Origin: Herbaspirillum sp. SJZ106
Lineage (GTDB): Bacteria > Pseudomonadota > Gammaproteobacteria > Burkholderiales > Burkholderiaceae_D
Assembly: GCF_006715495.1 (NCBI RefSeq)
Contig: NZ_VFNI01000004.1
Coordinates: 67,013-131,012, forward strand
DNA: 64,000 bases
Direction of reading: 5' to 3'
Shown here: positions 43,159 to 52,482 of the stretch, piece after piece
Numbering within the stretch: the first letter of the stretch is position 1
Layout of the letters: the number at the start of each line of letters is the position of its first letter
Position numbers and translations under genes: made by a program
Notes under the pieces: generated by a model
What the model was told of the DNA's origin: nothing
Seen by the model: only the letters and a program-made list of their open reading frames with translations
Database searches by the model: none

Positions 43159-44565
43159 ATGAATCTGTCACAATTTCTGCTGATACTGCGGGCCCACCTG
43201 AAGATCATCCTGGCGATCTTCGGCGTCACCGTGCTCACCACCATCGTCGTCAGCCTGCTGCTGCCCAAGCAATACAAAGCGACTTCATCGGTAGTGCTCA
43301 ACTACAAGGCCAACGATCCGGTCACCGGCCTGGTGGTGACGGCGCAGGCGCTGCCGGGCTATATGCCGACCCAGGTCGACATCATCAACAGCCGCAGCGT
43401 CGCCCTGCGCGTCATCGACGACCTGAAGCTGGCCGAGCAGCCGGCGATCAAGCAGAGCTTCGCCAACGACAACGGCGGCAATAGCGACATCCGCAACTGG
43501 CTGACCGATGTCTTGCTGAAGAACCTGGATGCCGTCGCCTCCAAGGACAGCAGCGTGATCGACATCACCTACAAGGGCGCCGATCCGCAATTGGCCGCGA
43601 CCCTGGCCAACGCCTTCGCCGAAGCCTACCAGCAGGTGAGCGTGCAACTGAAGCTGGAGCCGACCCGCAAGGCGTCCCAATACTTCAACGACCAGATCAA
43701 GGTGCTGCGCGACAACTTCGAAAAGGCGCAAGCCAAGCTGTCGGCGTACCAGCAGGAGCATGGCATCACCAACATGGACAACCGCCTGGATGTGGAGAAC
43801 AACCGCCTCAATGACCTCTCGACCCAACTGGTGCTGACCCAGGCCGCAGTGTCGGAAGCCACTTCGCGCCGCAACCAGGCCAACGGTTCCGCGGCCGACT
43901 CGCCGGACGTCAACTCCAATCCGCTGATCCAGACCCTCAAGGCCAACCTGGCCGGCGCCCAAGCGCGCTTTGAACAGGCGGCGCGCCGCCTGGGCGTCAA
44001 CCACCCCGGCTACCAGACCGCCAAGGCGGAAGTGGATGGCTTGCGGGCCCAGCTCAACTCGGCGATCGCCTCCACCTCGGCCAGCGTGGGCACCAATGCC
44101 ACCATCCTGCAAAAGCGCGAATCCGAAATCCGCGCCGAATTCAACGCGCAAAAGATCAAGGTGCTGGAACTGAACCGCACCCGCGATGAAATGTCGGTGC
44201 TGCAACGCGACCTCGACAGCGCCCAGCGCGCCTTCGAGCTGACCTCCCAGCGCTTTACGCAAACCAACCTGGAAGGGCAGTCCAACCAGTCCGACGTCGC
44301 CATCCTGGCCAGCGCCGTGCCGCCGACCAAGCCATCCAGCCCGCGCATCCTGATCAACACGCTGCTGTCGATCTTCGTCGGCGCCATCCTGGGCGTGGCC
44401 GCTGCGCTGGGCCTGGAGCTGCTCAACCGCCGCGTGCGCTCCGAGGAAGACCTGATCGAAGGCCTGGGCATCCAGGTGCTCGGCCAGCTGGCGCGGCCGG
44501 CGCAAGGCAAGACGCGCGTGCAGCGCCTGGGGTTGAGGAACGGCCCCAGGGCCTTGGGCGCATAG
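43159..44565 (+). CDS. epsF: EpsF-like chain-length determinant (Wzz/Wzc membrane domain)
   Basis: A 468-residue inner-membrane protein: an N-terminal span (ILAIFGVTVLTTIVVSLLL), a large periplasmic coiled-coil region (about residues 170-390, with VDGLRAQLNSA and RDEMSVLQRDLDSAQRAFELTSQRF), then PTKPSSPRILINTLLSIFVGAILGVAAALGLEL as second span. The Pro-rich motif before it is typical of Wzz/Wzc. There is no ATPase domain here; it is encoded separately by the next gene, as in EpsF/EpsG pairs. Confidence 0.92.
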   Translation: MNLSQFLLILRAHLKIILAIFGVTVLTTIVVSLLLPKQYKATSSVVLNYKANDPVTGLVVTAQALPGYMPTQVDIINSRSVALRVIDDLKLAEQPAIKQSFANDNGGNSDIRNWLTDVLLKNLDAVASKDSSVIDITYKGADPQLAATLANAFAEAYQQVSVQLKLEPTRKASQYFNDQIKVLRDNFEKAQAKLSAYQQEHGITNMDNRLDVENNRLNDLSTQLVLTQAAVSEATSRRNQANGSAADSPDVNSNPLIQTLKANLAGAQARFEQAARRLGVNHPGYQTAKAEVDGLRAQLNSAIASTSASVGTNATILQKRESEIRAEFNAQKIKVLELNRTRDEMSVLQRDLDSAQRAFELTSQRFTQTNLEGQSNQSDVAILASAVPPTKPSSPRILINTLLSIFVGAILGVAAALGLELLNRRVRSEEDLIEGLGIQVLGQLARPAQGKTRVQRLGLRNGPRALGA

Positions 44566-44654
44566 CCGCCTTTTTAGCCGATTTTTTCCGGCGAGTTTCG
44601 TCACGCTTGGCTGCGCCACCGTGCACCACCAACCCCCAACAGGACTTGACGAAT

Positions 44655-45539
44655 ATGGACACTGTAACTTTGATCAATGACAAGAATGTCGGCGGCGTGC
44701 TGCCGAACCAATCGATTGGCGCAATCCTGGTCGACAGCGGCAAGCTCACTGCCGACAAGGCCGAGCGCATCATGCGGCTGCAGCGCGAACGCGGCATGCG
44801 GTTTGGCGATGCCGCCATCGAACTGGGGTTCCTGGCGCCGGCCGATATCGAGCAGGCGCTGTCGCGCCAGTTCGACTATCCCTATCTGCTCAAGGGCGAA
44901 AGCCATGTCAGCGAAGAAGTCGTCGCCGCCTACAACCCTTTCAGCCCGCAAGTCGAAGAGCTGCGGGCGCTGCGCAGCCAGCTGATGCTGCGCTGGTTCG
45001 ACGCCAGCGCCGGCCGCAAGGCGTTGACCATCATTAGCGCCGACAAGGGCGAAGGGCGCAGCTTCATCGCCGCCAACCTGGCGGTGGTGTTCTCGCAGTT
45101 GGGCGAACGCACCCTGCTGATCGACGCCGACATGCGGCAACCGCGCCAGCACAAGCTGTTTGGCCTGGATAACCGCAACGGCCTGTCGGCCATCCTGGCC
45201 GGCCGCGGCGCGCGCGAGGCGGCGATCCATCGCGTGCCTTCGCTGATCGACCTGTCGGTGCTGACCGCCGGCCCCACGCCGCCCAACCCGCAAGAGCTGC
45301 TGGGCCGCACCGCGTTCCAGCAATTGCTGCAACAGGTGGCGCCGCTGTTCGACGTGATCCTGATCGACACGCCGGCCCATTCCGAATGCGCCGACAGCCA
45401 GATGGTGGCCGGCCGCAGCGGCGCCTCGCTGATCGTGGTGCGCAAGAACGTCAGCCATATTTCCTCGGTGCGCGAGCTGGTCGACAGTTCGGCCAACGCC
45501 AGCGTGGCAGTGGTCGGCAGCGTGCTCAACGAGTTCTGA
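44655..45539 (+). CDS. epsG: EpsG-like BY-kinase/ATPase with altered Walker A
   Basis: The cytoplasmic ATPase half of a split Wzc. About 90 N-terminal residues resemble a type II secretion ATPase N-terminal domain (IGAILVDSGKLTADKAERI; DAAIELGFLAPADIEQAL). The nucleotide-binding domain follows with Walker A region SADKGEGRSFIAANLAV (residues about 128-144), Walker A' LLIDADMRQP and Walker B VILIDTPAHSE. The usual GK(S/T) Lys is Arg, and no Tyr cluster follows at the C terminus (ends GSVLNEF). It may therefore be a regulator rather than an active autophosphorylating kinase (inference). Confidence 0.88.
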   Translation: MDTVTLINDKNVGGVLPNQSIGAILVDSGKLTADKAERIMRLQRERGMRFGDAAIELGFLAPADIEQALSRQFDYPYLLKGESHVSEEVVAAYNPFSPQVEELRALRSQLMLRWFDASAGRKALTIISADKGEGRSFIAANLAVVFSQLGERTLLIDADMRQPRQHKLFGLDNRNGLSAILAGRGAREAAIHRVPSLIDLSVLTAGPTPPNPQELLGRTAFQQLLQQVAPLFDVILIDTPAHSECADSQMVAGRSGASLIVVRKNVSHISSVRELVDSSANASVAVVGSVLNEF

Positions 45540-45625
45540 ACGGACTGCGGCAGGAGCTGCCCTGGATCGCGATCGCGCCGGGCGTGCAACGGGAAGGCTG
45601 TTGAGGAAAACGGATGATGGAAAAA

Positions 45626-45652
45626 AATAATGGAAGCAAATAATGGAAGCAA
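45626..45652 (+). repeat. 13-bp tandem duplication over a start region
   Basis: AATAATGGAAGCA occurs twice in tandem (45626-45638, 45639-45651), followed by a partial copy AATGATGG. Each copy carries an ATG in frames that soon stop, just upstream of the acetyltransferase ATG at 45653. Confidence 0.9.
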
Positions 45653-46210
45653 ATGATGGCTGACGGCTTTTTCAGCGCCAACCAGCGCAGCAAGATCGCC
45701 GCGGCATTGTTCAACCTGGCGTTCAACTGCCTGCCGGGTTTCGGCCTCAGGCGCGGGTTCCTCAGGATGCTGGGTTTTCGCATCGGGGAAAAGGTATCGA
45801 TCCATTCCTGGGTGACGTTTTTCGAGGCCAGGCGGAATGTGCGGATCGGCTCCAACGTCACTATCAACGGCGGCTGCTATCTCGACAACCGCCTGGGCAT
45901 CGACATCGGCAACAACGTGAACATTTCGCACGACGTGAAGATCTATACGCTGGGTCACGACATCGACGATCCGCAATGCGCGGCTGTCGGCGGCAAGGTC
46001 ACCATCCATGACGACGCATGGATCTTTCCCAACGTGCTGATCATGCCCAAGGTGGTGATCGGACGCGGCGCCGTGGTGTACCCGGGCAGCGTCGTGACCC
46101 GCGACGTCGGCGAGCTGGAAGTGGTCGGCGGCAACCCGGCGCGCAAGATCCGCATGCGCCGCGACGACATCCAATACCGGATCGATTATCCGGTCTGGTT
46201 CGCCAAGTGA
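45653..46210 (+). CDS. Hexapeptide-repeat O-acetyltransferase
   Basis: A 185-residue left-handed beta-helix acyltransferase of the LacA/WcaB/WcaF type. It has repeat hexapeptides IGSNVTINGGCYLDN, IGNNVNISHDVKI and the ending VVIGRGAVVYPGSVVTRDVGELEVVGGNPARKI; the His in ISHDVKIYTLGHD fits the catalytic position. It probably acetylates a sugar of the EPS. Two adjacent ATGs (45653 and 45656) could start it. There is no good ribosome-binding site, because the leader is occupied by the 13-bp repeat. Confidence 0.9.
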   Translation: MMADGFFSANQRSKIAAALFNLAFNCLPGFGLRRGFLRMLGFRIGEKVSIHSWVTFFEARRNVRIGSNVTINGGCYLDNRLGIDIGNNVNISHDVKIYTLGHDIDDPQCAAVGGKVTIHDDAWIFPNVLIMPKVVIGRGAVVYPGSVVTRDVGELEVVGGNPARKIRMRRDDIQYRIDYPVWFAK

Positions 46211-46274
46211 ATTGCAGCCCAAGGGCGGCGCCGGTCCGGGCGCGCCCTGTCAACCGCCAACGCCAAGAACCCCG

Positions 46275-47309
46275 ATGCACAAGACCATGAACCCGCCAGA
46301 CCCACATGCCGGCCGCGCCAAGATTGCCTATATCCCGATGGAGGATGTGGGCAATGAATACACGACGCGCATGCGCGAGCTGCTGGCCGGCTATGGCGAT
46401 GTAGTGCGCTACGAAGGCACCAGGGCCTGGGCCCTGCGCTTGCTCAAGGGGCGTTTCTGGCGCTATGACTACGCGGTGCTGAACTGGATGGAGAACGAGT
46501 TCGTCGACCTGCGCAGCGGCCGCATCTCATGGAAGGGATTCGCCAAGGTGCTGGCCAAGACCATGGTCATCAAGGCCGGCGTGCGGCGCCTGGTCTACGT
46601 GCGCCACAACAATTATCCGCATGCTGCGCAAGGGCCGGCGATGGAGCGTTCGCGCAAGCTGGTGGACTGGTACTGCCGCCTGTTCGCCAATGTGGTGTCG
46701 CATTCCGGCGCGCTGACCGCAGCGGGCGCCGTCTATTGCCCGCATCCACTGTACCGCCTCGCCGAACAGCGCGACGCCGACTTGCCGCGCGCCTTGCCGG
46801 AGGAGTACTTCGTGGTGTTCGGGCGCATTTCGCGCTACAAGAAGATCGAACAGCTGATCGCCGCTTTTCCCGCCAACCGCAACCTGGTGGTGGCCGGCGC
46901 CGTCGCCGACGAAGCCTATGCGCAGAGCCTGCTGGCGCTGCGGCGGGACAATGTCATCGTCATGCCCGGCAAACTGAGCGAGGCGCAGGCGCAAAAGCTG
47001 GTGTCCGGGGCGCGCGGCGTGGTGATTTCGCATGCCGATGCCGATGTGGTGGTCAGCGGCACCTTTTTTTACGCAATGTCGGTGCGCCGCCCGGTGTTCG
47101 CCATCGAAACGCCGTTCCTGCGCTGGGTGGCGCCGCGCGTGGGCGATGAGCTGGTGCGCCTGGGCCGCGACATGCGCGAGCTGTGCGCGGCCATTGCCGC
47201 GGCCGCGCCGGTTGAGCTCGCGCAGGAGCTGTCGGCGCGTATCGAGGAACAGTTCGGCGACGAAGCCGTGCGCCGCGCGCTCGGCCTGGCGCTGGGAAGG
47301 GGAGCCTGA
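46275..47309 (+). CDS. Glycosyltransferase (GT-B fold, exopolysaccharide)
   Basis: A 344-residue protein with the C-terminal half of a GT-B enzyme: YFVVFGRISRYKKIEQLIAAF, then VVAGAVADEAYAQSL, DNVIVMPGKLSEAQAQKLVSGA, and an acidic region HADADVVVSGTFFYAMSVRRPVFA. The N-terminal half is divergent (KIAYIPMEDVGNEYTTRM). Substrates cannot be assigned. The start at 46275 is the best ATG; an in-frame ATG lies 12 bp later. It lies between the acetyltransferase and the flippase. Confidence 0.85.
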   Translation: MHKTMNPPDPHAGRAKIAYIPMEDVGNEYTTRMRELLAGYGDVVRYEGTRAWALRLLKGRFWRYDYAVLNWMENEFVDLRSGRISWKGFAKVLAKTMVIKAGVRRLVYVRHNNYPHAAQGPAMERSRKLVDWYCRLFANVVSHSGALTAAGAVYCPHPLYRLAEQRDADLPRALPEEYFVVFGRISRYKKIEQLIAAFPANRNLVVAGAVADEAYAQSLLALRRDNVIVMPGKLSEAQAQKLVSGARGVVISHADADVVVSGTFFYAMSVRRPVFAIETPFLRWVAPRVGDELVRLGRDMRELCAAIAAAAPVELAQELSARIEEQFGDEAVRRALGLALGRGA

Positions 47310-47310
47310 C

Positions 47311-48747
47311 ATGTCGGCCATTTCCAACGCGCGCTGGGTCTCGCTTTCGCAGGGCACCCGCATCCTGACCCAGGTGATCGGCATGACGGTGCTGGCGCGG
47401 CTGCTGCAACCGCATGCCTATGGCCTCATGGCCATGGCCGCCATCGTCACCAACCTGGCCTATCTGTTCAAGGACATGGGCACCTCGGCGGCCGTGATCC
47501 AGGCCAAGGAGATTTCACGCGAGACCGCCAGCACCATCCACTGGGCCAACCTCGGCCTGGGCGTGCTGATCTGCATCCTGATCCTGTTGGCGGCGCCGGT
47601 GATGGCGACCGTGTTTCGCGAGCCGGGCCTGGCCGATGTGCTGTATATGCTGGCCTGGGTGTTTCCCATCGTCAGTTTCAGCGTGGTGCACCAGGCCTTG
47701 CTGGAGCGCGAATCGAAGTTCGCCGTAGTGGCCAAGGCCGAAGCGCTGGCCGCCTTGATCGGCCTGGCCGTCGCGCTGGGGCTGGCGTGGCAGGGCGCCG
47801 GCGTGTTCAGCCTGGTGCTGCAGATGATCGTGTCCACCGTGGTTTCCACCGCCATCATCCTGTGGAACTCGGAATTCAAGGCCTTGCGCCACTGGCGCCG
47901 CGAGGAATTCAAATCCATCGCCGGTTTCAGCGGCAACCTGTCGTTGTTCAACGTGGTGCTGTACCTCTCGCGCAATGCCGACAGCATGATCGTCGGCCGC
48001 CTGCTGGGCGCGCAGGTGCTGGGCGCCTACTCGATCGCCTATCGGGTGATGCTGTTCCCCGTGCAGAACATGAGCTACGTGGTTTCGCGCGCGCTATATC
48101 CGGTGATGAGCCGCCAGCAGGACAACCAGGGCGAGCTGGCCAGGCTGTACCTGAAGTCGGTCAGCTTCATCGCCTTCCTCACGGCGCCGCTGATGGGGGG
48201 GCTGTTCGCGTTGCGCGAACCGTTCGTGGACGTGGTGCTGGGGCCGAAATGGTCGGCCGCGGCGGTGGTGATCGCCTGGCTGGCGCCGGTCGGGTTCATC
48301 CAGTCGGTGATCAGCACTACCGGCGCCATCTTCATGACCAGCAACCGCACCGATCTGTTGCTGCGTATCGGCGTGCTTTCTACCGTGGTACAGATCGCGG
48401 CCTTCTTCGTCGGCGCGCACTGGGGCGTGGAAGGCGTCGCCATCGCCTACCTGGCTGCCAGCGTCGTCAATGCCTGGCCTGCGTTGCATTACAGCGGACG
48501 TCTCATCGGCGTGGGTTTCGGCGACTTGCTGCGGGTGCTGTACCGCTCGCTGCTGCTGACGCTGGCAATGTGCGCGGCGGTGCGTTACGTGCACATGGGC
48601 CTGATGGCGGCCGGCTGGTCCGAACTGGACAGCCTGGCCATCAACGTGATCCTCGGCGCCGGCGTCTACCTGGTCGGCAGCCTGCTGGCCAACCGGCCGC
48701 AGGTCGGGCATTTCATCTCGTTCTTCCGCCGGAGGCCGGCGGCATGA
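47311..48747 (+). CDS. Wzx-type lipopolysaccharide/EPS repeat-unit flippase
   Basis: A 478-residue, 12-14-span membrane protein of the polysaccharide transporter family (WzxC-like), moving the lipid-linked repeat unit across the inner membrane. The N-terminal region SLSQGTRILTQVIGMTVLARLLQPHAYGL and LFKDMGTSAAVIQ are typical, as is AYSIAYRVMLFPVQNMSYVVSRALYPVMSR in the middle. It starts 1 bp after the preceding glycosyltransferase. Confidence 0.93.
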   Translation: MSAISNARWVSLSQGTRILTQVIGMTVLARLLQPHAYGLMAMAAIVTNLAYLFKDMGTSAAVIQAKEISRETASTIHWANLGLGVLICILILLAAPVMATVFREPGLADVLYMLAWVFPIVSFSVVHQALLERESKFAVVAKAEALAALIGLAVALGLAWQGAGVFSLVLQMIVSTVVSTAIILWNSEFKALRHWRREEFKSIAGFSGNLSLFNVVLYLSRNADSMIVGRLLGAQVLGAYSIAYRVMLFPVQNMSYVVSRALYPVMSRQQDNQGELARLYLKSVSFIAFLTAPLMGGLFALREPFVDVVLGPKWSAAAVVIAWLAPVGFIQSVISTTGAIFMTSNRTDLLLRIGVLSTVVQIAAFFVGAHWGVEGVAIAYLAASVVNAWPALHYSGRLIGVGFGDLLRVLYRSLLLTLAMCAAVRYVHMGLMAAGWSELDSLAINVILGAGVYLVGSLLANRPQVGHFISFFRRRPAA

Positions 48748-48815
48748 GCCATTCCCGGACAACCCGCCGCCGTGCCGCCAGGCAAGGCATGGCCCAGCAC
48801 AAGACAGGAGCATGA

Positions 48816-49715
48816 ATGGCTATCGTCAGCGTGGTGATTCCATCCTATAACCGCGGACATTGCATCCGCGAGTCGATCGACAGCGTCCTGCAACAAACCG
48901 TGCAGGACATTGAAATCATCGTGGTCGATGACGCCTCCAAGGACGACACGCGCGCCCAGGTCGAGTCCATCGCCGATCCGCGCGTGCGCTACCTTGCACA
49001 CGCCACCAACCGCGGCGGCGGCGCCGCGCGCAATACCGGCATCCAGGCCGCCAGCGCCGACTTCATCGCCTTTCTCGACAGCGACGATACCTGGGCCGTC
49101 GACAAGCTCGAACTGCAACTGGCCGAACTGGAACGCAGGGGCCCCGACTATGGCTTCGTCTACACCTGGCTGATCGGCGTCGATCCGCAAGGCAAGGAGC
49201 TGTGGCGATTCAACGATGTGCTCGACGGCGCCAGGGTCGCCGCGCTGTTCATGCGCAATGCGGTAGGCACCTTCTCCAGCGTGATGGTCCGCCGCAGCGC
49301 CCTGGTCGCCGCCGGCGGTATGGATGAACAGATGCGCAGCTGCCAGGACTGGGACCTGTTCGTGCGCATCAACCAGGTCACCAAGATCTGCTGCGTGCAG
49401 CAATACCTGGTGCGCTACCTGCAGAACTCGGGCGACCGGCATCGCATCTCGGCCAATCCGGCCAAGATCATCGCCGGCCACCAGCGCATGCTGTCCAAGC
49501 TGCGCCCGCAACTGGAAGAAATGGGCGCGGCGGTCAAGGTCGCGACCTTCAAGGAGTTTGCCAAGGTATTCGTGTCGGCGGCCTCGCTGGGCAACGTCGC
49601 CCGCATGATCGCCGAAGTGCTCAGGCTGATGCCCACTCCGTCCAACCTGGTGTGGGCATTGTTGACGCTGGCGCGCGTGTGCAAGCGCAAGATCACCCGC
49701 AATGTCGGATATTGA
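48816..49715 (+). CDS. Family 2 glycosyltransferase
   Basis: A 299-residue GT-A enzyme with VSVVIPSYNRGHCIRESIDSVL, the nucleotide-binding IIVVDDASKDDTR, NRGGGAARNTGIQAA and the DxD-type FLDSDDTWAVDK. It is a soluble or peripheral enzyme adding one sugar of the repeat unit; donor unknown. Its end is overlapped by an in-frame ATG of the next gene (49702), although that gene probably starts at 49765. Confidence 0.93.
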   Translation: MAIVSVVIPSYNRGHCIRESIDSVLQQTVQDIEIIVVDDASKDDTRAQVESIADPRVRYLAHATNRGGGAARNTGIQAASADFIAFLDSDDTWAVDKLELQLAELERRGPDYGFVYTWLIGVDPQGKELWRFNDVLDGARVAALFMRNAVGTFSSVMVRRSALVAAGGMDEQMRSCQDWDLFVRINQVTKICCVQQYLVRYLQNSGDRHRISANPAKIIAGHQRMLSKLRPQLEEMGAAVKVATFKEFAKVFVSAASLGNVARMIAEVLRLMPTPSNLVWALLTLARVCKRKITRNVGY

Positions 49716-49764
49716 AAATGAACAACGCAACGGGCCGGCGGCCAGGGCGGGAGGAAAGCCAACC

Positions 49765-51204
49765 ATGAACAGAAAAGATTTCCAGACATCGCAGTGGGCC
49801 CTCCTGGGAGGCATGCTGTTGCTGGCGCTGCTGATCGGGATGGTCGTGCCGGTCTTCGCCGGCATGGTGGGCGACAGCTACGCCCGCCTGGTGGCGCTGC
49901 CGGCGTTGTTCATCCTGGGCGGGCTGATGATCTTCAACCGCACGCTGCTGCTGCTGATCATCGTGCTGCTGCGCTCGGCCGGGGACATCGTCCTGGAAGC
50001 CACGCGCGCGACCAATGCTACCGGCTTCTCGCCCGGCCTGGGCGGCGCCATCAATGCGCTGATCATCCTCATCGCCTTCCTGTTCGTGGTGGAAAAACCG
50101 CAGCGCCTGCCGCGCGCGGTCATGGTGCCGTGGATCATCCTGCTGGGCGTGTCGTTCTACGGCCTGGCGGTGTCGCCGGAACTGGGCGCGGCCCTCAAGA
50201 TCGTGCTGTCGCTGCTGTCGTACTGCGCCATGTTCATCTGCGCGTTCTACATCGTGCGCACGCCCGAGGATTTCCGTTCGCTGGTGAAGCTGGTGATCTG
50301 GTCGTCGGTGCTGCCGGCCCTGTATGGCGTGGTGACCGTGGCGCTCAATGCGCGCGGCGGCCTGAGCGGTTTCCGCCTGCAAAGCACTTTCGGCCATGCC
50401 AACATCCTGGCCTTCTACCTCACGCTGGTGCTGTCCATGGGTCTGTATGTGCTGAAGAGCCCGGATTTCCGCCTGACGCAATTGAAGCGGATCGGCCTGA
50501 TGTCGTGGATGTTCTTCCTGATGGGCCTGCTGCTGCTGACGCAGACCCGCAGCGCGTGGATCGCCTGCTTCCTGATGTTCTTCCTGTACGGCACATTGTT
50601 CGAACGGCGCTATCTGCTGTACCTGATGGTGCTGCCGCTTATCGCGCTGATGATCCCCAGCGTGCATGAGCGCATCGCGCAGCTCGACAGCGGCAACACG
50701 GTCGAGACATATGCCAAGCTCAATTCCTTCGCCTGGCGCGTGCTGCTGTGGAAATCGGGGCTGAACTGGATGTCGCCGTCGCATTACCTGCAGGGCTACG
50801 GCGTCGAATCCTTCCTGCATTATTCGGTGGTGTTCTTCCCGCTGGCCGGCGGCATGCCGTGGGGGGCGCACAGCGTCTACGTCCAGTGGTTCTTCGATAC
50901 CGGACTGGTCGGCATCGCGGCATATTTTTTCGTGTTCTATGCCGTCATCCGCATGCTGGCCAAACTCTATCCGACCGACAAGCTGGCGGCATGCATGCTG
51001 ATCTTCATTGCGGTCGAGCATCTGGTGGTGTCGGCTTCCGACAACGTGCTGGCCTACCTCGCCTTCAACTGGTACTTCTGGCTGCTGTGCGGCGCCGGTT
51101 GTGCGCTGTACTACAACAGCGACGCCTACCGGGCGGAGCAGGAGCGGCGGCGCCAGAAAAAGCTCCCAGGCCACCGCCTGTCCACTGCCGCGCGCGTGCG
51201 CTGA
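49765..51204 (+). CDS. Wzy-type polymerase / O-antigen ligase family protein
   Basis: A 479-residue multi-span protein with the large periplasmic loop typical of Wzy_C domains: LLLTQTRSAWIACFLMFFLYG, then WRVLLWKSGLNWMSPSHYLQGYGVESFLHYS, and GGMPWGAHSVYVQWFFDTGLVG. Because it lies in a Wzx/Wzy locus without LPS genes, a repeat-unit polymerase role is favoured over ligase. The ATG at 49765 is preceded by GGGAGGAAAG. An upstream ATG at 49702 overlapping the glycosyltransferase gene would add 21 residues. Confidence 0.9.
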   Translation: MNRKDFQTSQWALLGGMLLLALLIGMVVPVFAGMVGDSYARLVALPALFILGGLMIFNRTLLLLIIVLLRSAGDIVLEATRATNATGFSPGLGGAINALIILIAFLFVVEKPQRLPRAVMVPWIILLGVSFYGLAVSPELGAALKIVLSLLSYCAMFICAFYIVRTPEDFRSLVKLVIWSSVLPALYGVVTVALNARGGLSGFRLQSTFGHANILAFYLTLVLSMGLYVLKSPDFRLTQLKRIGLMSWMFFLMGLLLLTQTRSAWIACFLMFFLYGTLFERRYLLYLMVLPLIALMIPSVHERIAQLDSGNTVETYAKLNSFAWRVLLWKSGLNWMSPSHYLQGYGVESFLHYSVVFFPLAGGMPWGAHSVYVQWFFDTGLVGIAAYFFVFYAVIRMLAKLYPTDKLAACMLIFIAVEHLVVSASDNVLAYLAFNWYFWLLCGAGCALYYNSDAYRAEQERRRQKKLPGHRLSTAARVR

Positions 51205-51255
51205 GCGACAACCTGCGCTACGTCCCACTTTCACATTCAGATAACGACGGTGCCC

Positions 51256-52482
51256 ATGAAAATCGCCTACCTGGTGAACCAGTATCCCAAAGTCAGTCAC
51301 AGCTTCATCCGGCGCGAGATCGCCGCGATGGAAAGGCAAGGTTTCGAGGTGCAGCGCATCGCGCTGCGCGGCTGGGACGCCGAGGTGGTCGACCGGGATG
51401 ACAAGGCCGAGCGCGAGCGCACCGAGTATGTGCTGCGCGATGGCATGGGCGCCTTGCTCAAGGATGTCGTGGGCGCGGCGCTCGAGCGGCCGCAGGCTTT
51501 TCTCAAGTCGCTGGTGCTGGCCATGCGCATGGCGCGCAATGGCGAACGCGCGTTGCCTTACCACCTGGCCTACCTGGCCGAGGCGGCGAGGGTGGTGCGG
51601 ATGATGCGGCGCAGCGGCGCCTTGCATCTGCATGCGCACTTCGGCACCAATTCGGCCGAGATCGCGATGCTGGCGCAATGCCTGGGCGGCGCCCAGTACA
51701 GTTTCACCGTGCACGGCCCGGAGGAGTTCGACAAACCGGTGCAGCTTGGCCTGGGCGAGAAGATCCATCGCTCCGCCTTTACCGTGGCCATCAGTTCCTA
51801 CGGCCGCAGCCAGTTGTTCCGCTGGGCCGGTCACCGCGACTGGCGCAAGGTCGGCATCGTGCATTGCGGGCTGGAGCCGGCTTTTTATGCCGGCGAGCAA
51901 AGCGCGCCGTCCGCCGCGCCGCGCCTGGTGTGCGTGGGCCGCCTGTGCGAGCAGAAGGGGCAGTTGCTGCTGGTGGAAGCCGCGCATCTGCTGGAGCAGG
52001 CCGGTGTCGGTTTCGAGCTGGTCCTGGCCGGCGACGGCGAAATGCGCCGGGAAATCGAGGGCGTCATCGCGCAGTACGGCCTGCAGGAGAAAATCCGCAT
52101 CACCGGCTGGATCGGCAGCGAGCAGGTGCGCGCCGAGCTGCTGGCTGCGCGCGCGCTGGTGCTGCCCAGTTTCGCCGAGGGCTTGCCGGTGGTGCTGATG
52201 GAGGCGATGTCCTTGCATCGCCCGGTGCTGACCACCTATGTGGCCGGCATCCCGGAGCTGGTGAAAGACGATGAGAACGGCTGGCTGTTCCCCGCCGGCG
52301 ATATCGAGGAACTGGCGCGCGCCATGCGCGCTTGCCTGGAAAGTTCGCCCGCCCGGCTGGAACAGATGGGGCGCGCGGCCTATGCGCGCGTGGTGGAACG
52401 GCACTCGGTCGATACCGAGGCCGGCAAGCTGGCCGCCATGATTCGCGGTTCTCTGCCTGCGCCAGCGGGGGCGGCGCTTTGA
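51256..52482 (+). CDS. Family 4 glycosyltransferase
   Basis: A 408-residue GT-B enzyme: N-terminal KIAYLVNQYPKVSHSFIRREIAAME, middle HLHAHFGTNSAEIAMLA, and the C-terminal donor domain with RLVCVGRLCEQKGQLLLVEAA and PSFAEGLPVVLMEAMSLHRPVL (the E-x7-E motif). This pattern is common in EPS transferases that follow Wzy. The start is ATG 51256; a GTG at 51250 is in frame. Its stop overlaps the TTG start of the next gene. Confidence 0.93.
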   Translation: MKIAYLVNQYPKVSHSFIRREIAAMERQGFEVQRIALRGWDAEVVDRDDKAERERTEYVLRDGMGALLKDVVGAALERPQAFLKSLVLAMRMARNGERALPYHLAYLAEAARVVRMMRRSGALHLHAHFGTNSAEIAMLAQCLGGAQYSFTVHGPEEFDKPVQLGLGEKIHRSAFTVAISSYGRSQLFRWAGHRDWRKVGIVHCGLEPAFYAGEQSAPSAAPRLVCVGRLCEQKGQLLLVEAAHLLEQAGVGFELVLAGDGEMRREIEGVIAQYGLQEKIRITGWIGSEQVRAELLAARALVLPSFAEGLPVVLMEAMSLHRPVLTTYVAGIPELVKDDENGWLFPAGDIEELARAMRACLESSPARLEQMGRAAYARVVERHSVDTEAGKLAAMIRGSLPAPAGAAL

